DNA of 64,000 nt from Ridgeia piscesae (taxonomy: Eukaryota; Annelida; Polychaeta; Sabellida; Siboglinidae): contig JAODUO010000960.1 of the NCBI GenBank assembly GCA_025642075.2, positions 62,001 to 126,000 of the forward strand, given 5' to 3'. Every line of letters begins with the position of its first letter. Within the stretch, counting starts at the first letter, position 1. The notes beneath the pieces were generated by a model. That model saw nothing but the letters and a program-made list of their open reading frames with translations. It had not been told where the DNA came from and ran no database searches. A program made the translations under genes and the position numbers. Shown one piece after another: positions 63,701-64,000 of this stretch.

Positions 63701-63979
63701 CTACTGAGTCGATGAGCTACCAAACATTTACCAAACAAACACTGGCCTTAAATAACTGGTGCTGAACTGGCAGACAAAATCAGACGACCTTTGAGAGGTG
63801 ATAAACATTTTATGTGACCCACTGACCTGCTGGCAACGTCTGTAGCGATGAGGATCTTCACTTGATTCGACTTGAATTTGGCGAGTGATGCAAGTCGTTG
63901 GCGCTGGGGGATCATTGAATGGAGGGCCACACACTTGATGCCAATGTCACGACACACTATAGCAAGGATCTGACAGTAC
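57665..63979 (-). CDS. DDX49: ATP-dependent RNA helicase DDX49, C-terminal half (gene runs off the right edge)
   Basis: DEAD-box RNA helicase of the nucleolus, an orthologue of yeast Dbp8, which acts in small-subunit rRNA processing. Six exons are inside the window: 63979-63827, 63228-63131, 62038-61964, 60271-60183, 59549-59478 and 57766-57665, with phases consistent throughout (195 codons plus stop after a split first codon). The order of motifs is [20 protein letters not shown], motif V ([15 protein letters not shown]), [12 protein letters not shown] (motif VI), [20 protein letters not shown], then [15 protein letters not shown] and [18 protein letters not shown], which are DDX49-specific, and a basic tail. 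Motifs Q to IV lie beyond 64000. The product shares the nucleolus with the KNOP1 product next door; that is proximity, not proof of linkage. Confidence 0.95.
57935..58754. mobile_element. DNA transposon derivative in the last DDX49 intron
   Basis: The inverted ends AAGGAACATGCAACC and GGTTGCATGTTCCTT are flanked by TTA on each side. About 820 bp, with no transposase seen. The minus-strand open frame of 105 codons inside it (58029-58346) shows no domain. The start resembles the AAGGGAC end of the 6.2-kb element. Confidence 0.65.
59065..59450. mobile_element. hAT-type MITE in a DDX49 intron
   Basis: The ends CAGGGTTGGGTTCAAATACA and TTTGATTCCAACCGTG are inverted repeats. A perfect 8-bp duplication ACATGAGG flanks the element (59057-59064 and 59451-59458). 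The 386-bp interior repeats TGTATTTGTATTTGA motifs, like the nested element at 37577-38386. Confidence 0.85.
59478..59549 (-). CDS. DDX49: DDX49 exon: KKEINKRKK segment
   Basis: Acceptor TTCCGGCAG|AGTCTG, donor GGCAAG|GTAAGT. Twenty-four codons, [18 protein letters not shown] then LILEGK, closely matching the human protein. Confidence 0.94.
60183..60271 (-). CDS. DDX49: DDX49 exon: post-helicase segment
   Basis: Acceptor TTTGTTGCAG|ACATGAAG, donor GAGATA|GTGAGT. Supplies two bases of a split Asn codon, then [29 protein letters not shown]. Confidence 0.93.
60999..61999 (-). repeat. minisatellite built from the 3' end of a DDX49 exon plus its splice donor, 15 copies
   Basis: On the minus strand the 66-67-bp unit reads AGTCATGTCAAGTTGGTCCA, TGCNNTNNAAGAAAGAATAA, GTAAGTGCTGACACGTTCTG, TACATCC. 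The first half repeats the last roughly 35 bases of the exon at 61964-62038, and the second half repeats its intron start, so every copy carries AATAA|GTAAGT. Two variants alternate irregularly: TTCTTTGATTGCATGG and the exon-identical TTCTTCCACCGCATGG (plus-strand reading). The unit closest to the exon contains the real donor. The stretch 60272-60998 holds nothing recognised. Confidence 0.95.
61964..62038 (-). CDS. DDX49: DDX49 exon: end of helicase C domain
   Basis: Acceptor TACCTTTCAG|GTCGTG, donor GAATAA|GTAAGT. Joined to the previous exon it reads [27 protein letters not shown]. The human protein has GQAITLVTQYDIHLVHAIEEQI here. The donor is the first of 15 tandem copies, and splicing at this one keeps the frame into the exon at 60271. 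Confidence 0.93.
62042..63130 (-). other. DDX49 intron, no element recognised
   Basis: AT-rich intron with several CAAGGCTTTTCAAGACTT-like short repeats at about 62700-62750 and 63000-63100. Related sequence (TTTAAGACTTCGAAGGTCC, GACTACTTTGTTAAATTCAA) lies in lamin intron 3 near 14430-14520, so a dispersed repeat family is likely. Confidence 0.5.
63131..63228 (-). CDS. DDX49: DDX49 exon with helicase motif VI
   Basis: Acceptor TGTTTTCAG|AGGTTT. Encodes [15 protein letters not shown], then [19 protein letters not shown] is motif VI (ATP-sensing arginine finger). The donor GGCTG|GTCTGT is weak but is the only one giving the frame into RGGLAITLV. Confidence 0.94.
63405..63725 (-). mobile_element. 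SINE, copy 3, with an internal hairpin
   Basis: On the minus strand: a tRNA-like head with GGTTCAAATTCC (B box), then TTCACTCTACGCTG, GTACCTGGCTATAGACAGTG, AATTGCGGCATAGCAGGATG, a 26-bp inverted repeat, and a tail with TAAAGCGCCTTGATCAGTCG. It lies in a DDX49 intron. Confidence 0.75.
63827..63979 (-). CDS. DDX49: DDX49 exon with helicase motif V
   Basis: Acceptor GATGTCTTTCAG|GTACTG, donor AGCAG|GTCAGT. Encodes [38 protein letters not shown], then ILIATDVAS with the Arg codon split. It is the most 5' exon inside the window; the 21 bases to the right edge are intron. Confidence 0.95.
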
Positions 63980-64000
63980 CTGAAAGACATCACAAGTTGA

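Noticed and set aside
63405..63725. tRNA gene suggested by a B box in the SINE
   Set aside because: The head does not fold into a complete cloverleaf by eye, and the same body recurs elsewhere as a SINE.

Overview
The window is animal nuclear DNA: AT-rich, with split genes, GT-AG introns, long CA/AT microsatellites and many transposon relics. The gene content and repeat style (tRNA-derived SINEs, CR1-, RTE- and L1-like retroposon fragments, hAT, pogo and Mutator-like DNA elements) suggest a marine invertebrate, most likely a lophotrochozoan such as a mollusc. The phylum is an inference; nothing here fixes the species.

Three protein genes are well supported. (1) 266-28010, plus strand: a complete nuclear lamin in 11 coding exons (607 codons). 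Every splice phase fits, and the protein runs from a head with a mitotic-type SP site, through a lamin-length rod, an RKRKR nuclear signal and the lamin tail domain, to a C-terminal CTLM prenylation box. (2) 31869-33176, minus strand: KNOP1, a lysine-rich nucleolar protein with a well-conserved C-terminal domain in one coding exon. A probable non-coding first exon lies near 33.7-33.85 kb. (3) 57665 to beyond the right edge, minus strand: the C-terminal half of the DEAD-box helicase DDX49, six exons with consistent phases carrying motifs V and VI. Lamin and KNOP1 are tail to tail. The last two proteins act in the nucleolus and in ribosome production, lamin at the nuclear envelope; no operon-like relation is implied.

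The space between is repeats. Lamin introns 2, 6, 8, 9 and 10 hold tandem arrays, together more than 8 kb. The intron 6 array is built from the exon 6/intron 6 donor junction, and the intron 8 array ends in, and shares its unit with, the exon 9 acceptor. A 1-kb array in DDX49 is built from the 3' end of a helicase exon plus its splice donor. I found no precedent I could name for three splice-junction-derived arrays in two neighbouring genes, so this is the main candidate for something new.

From 34.68 to 40.89 kb lies a nest of mobile elements. A 6.2-kb DNA transposon with 102-bp, 98% identical terminal inverted repeats at a TTAA site holds a 2.4-kb hAT-like element with a perfect 8-bp target duplication. 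That element holds both a Mutator-like element carrying a FLYWCH zinc-finger reading frame and a smaller hAT-like element. A second FLYWCH element lies in lamin intron 1, inserted in a MITE whose interrupted sequence proves the target duplication. From 41.3 to 57.6 kb there is no recognisable host gene: a CACGTG-rich tandem array, a large fold-back element, four decayed non-LTR retrotransposon fragments, SINEs and simple repeats.
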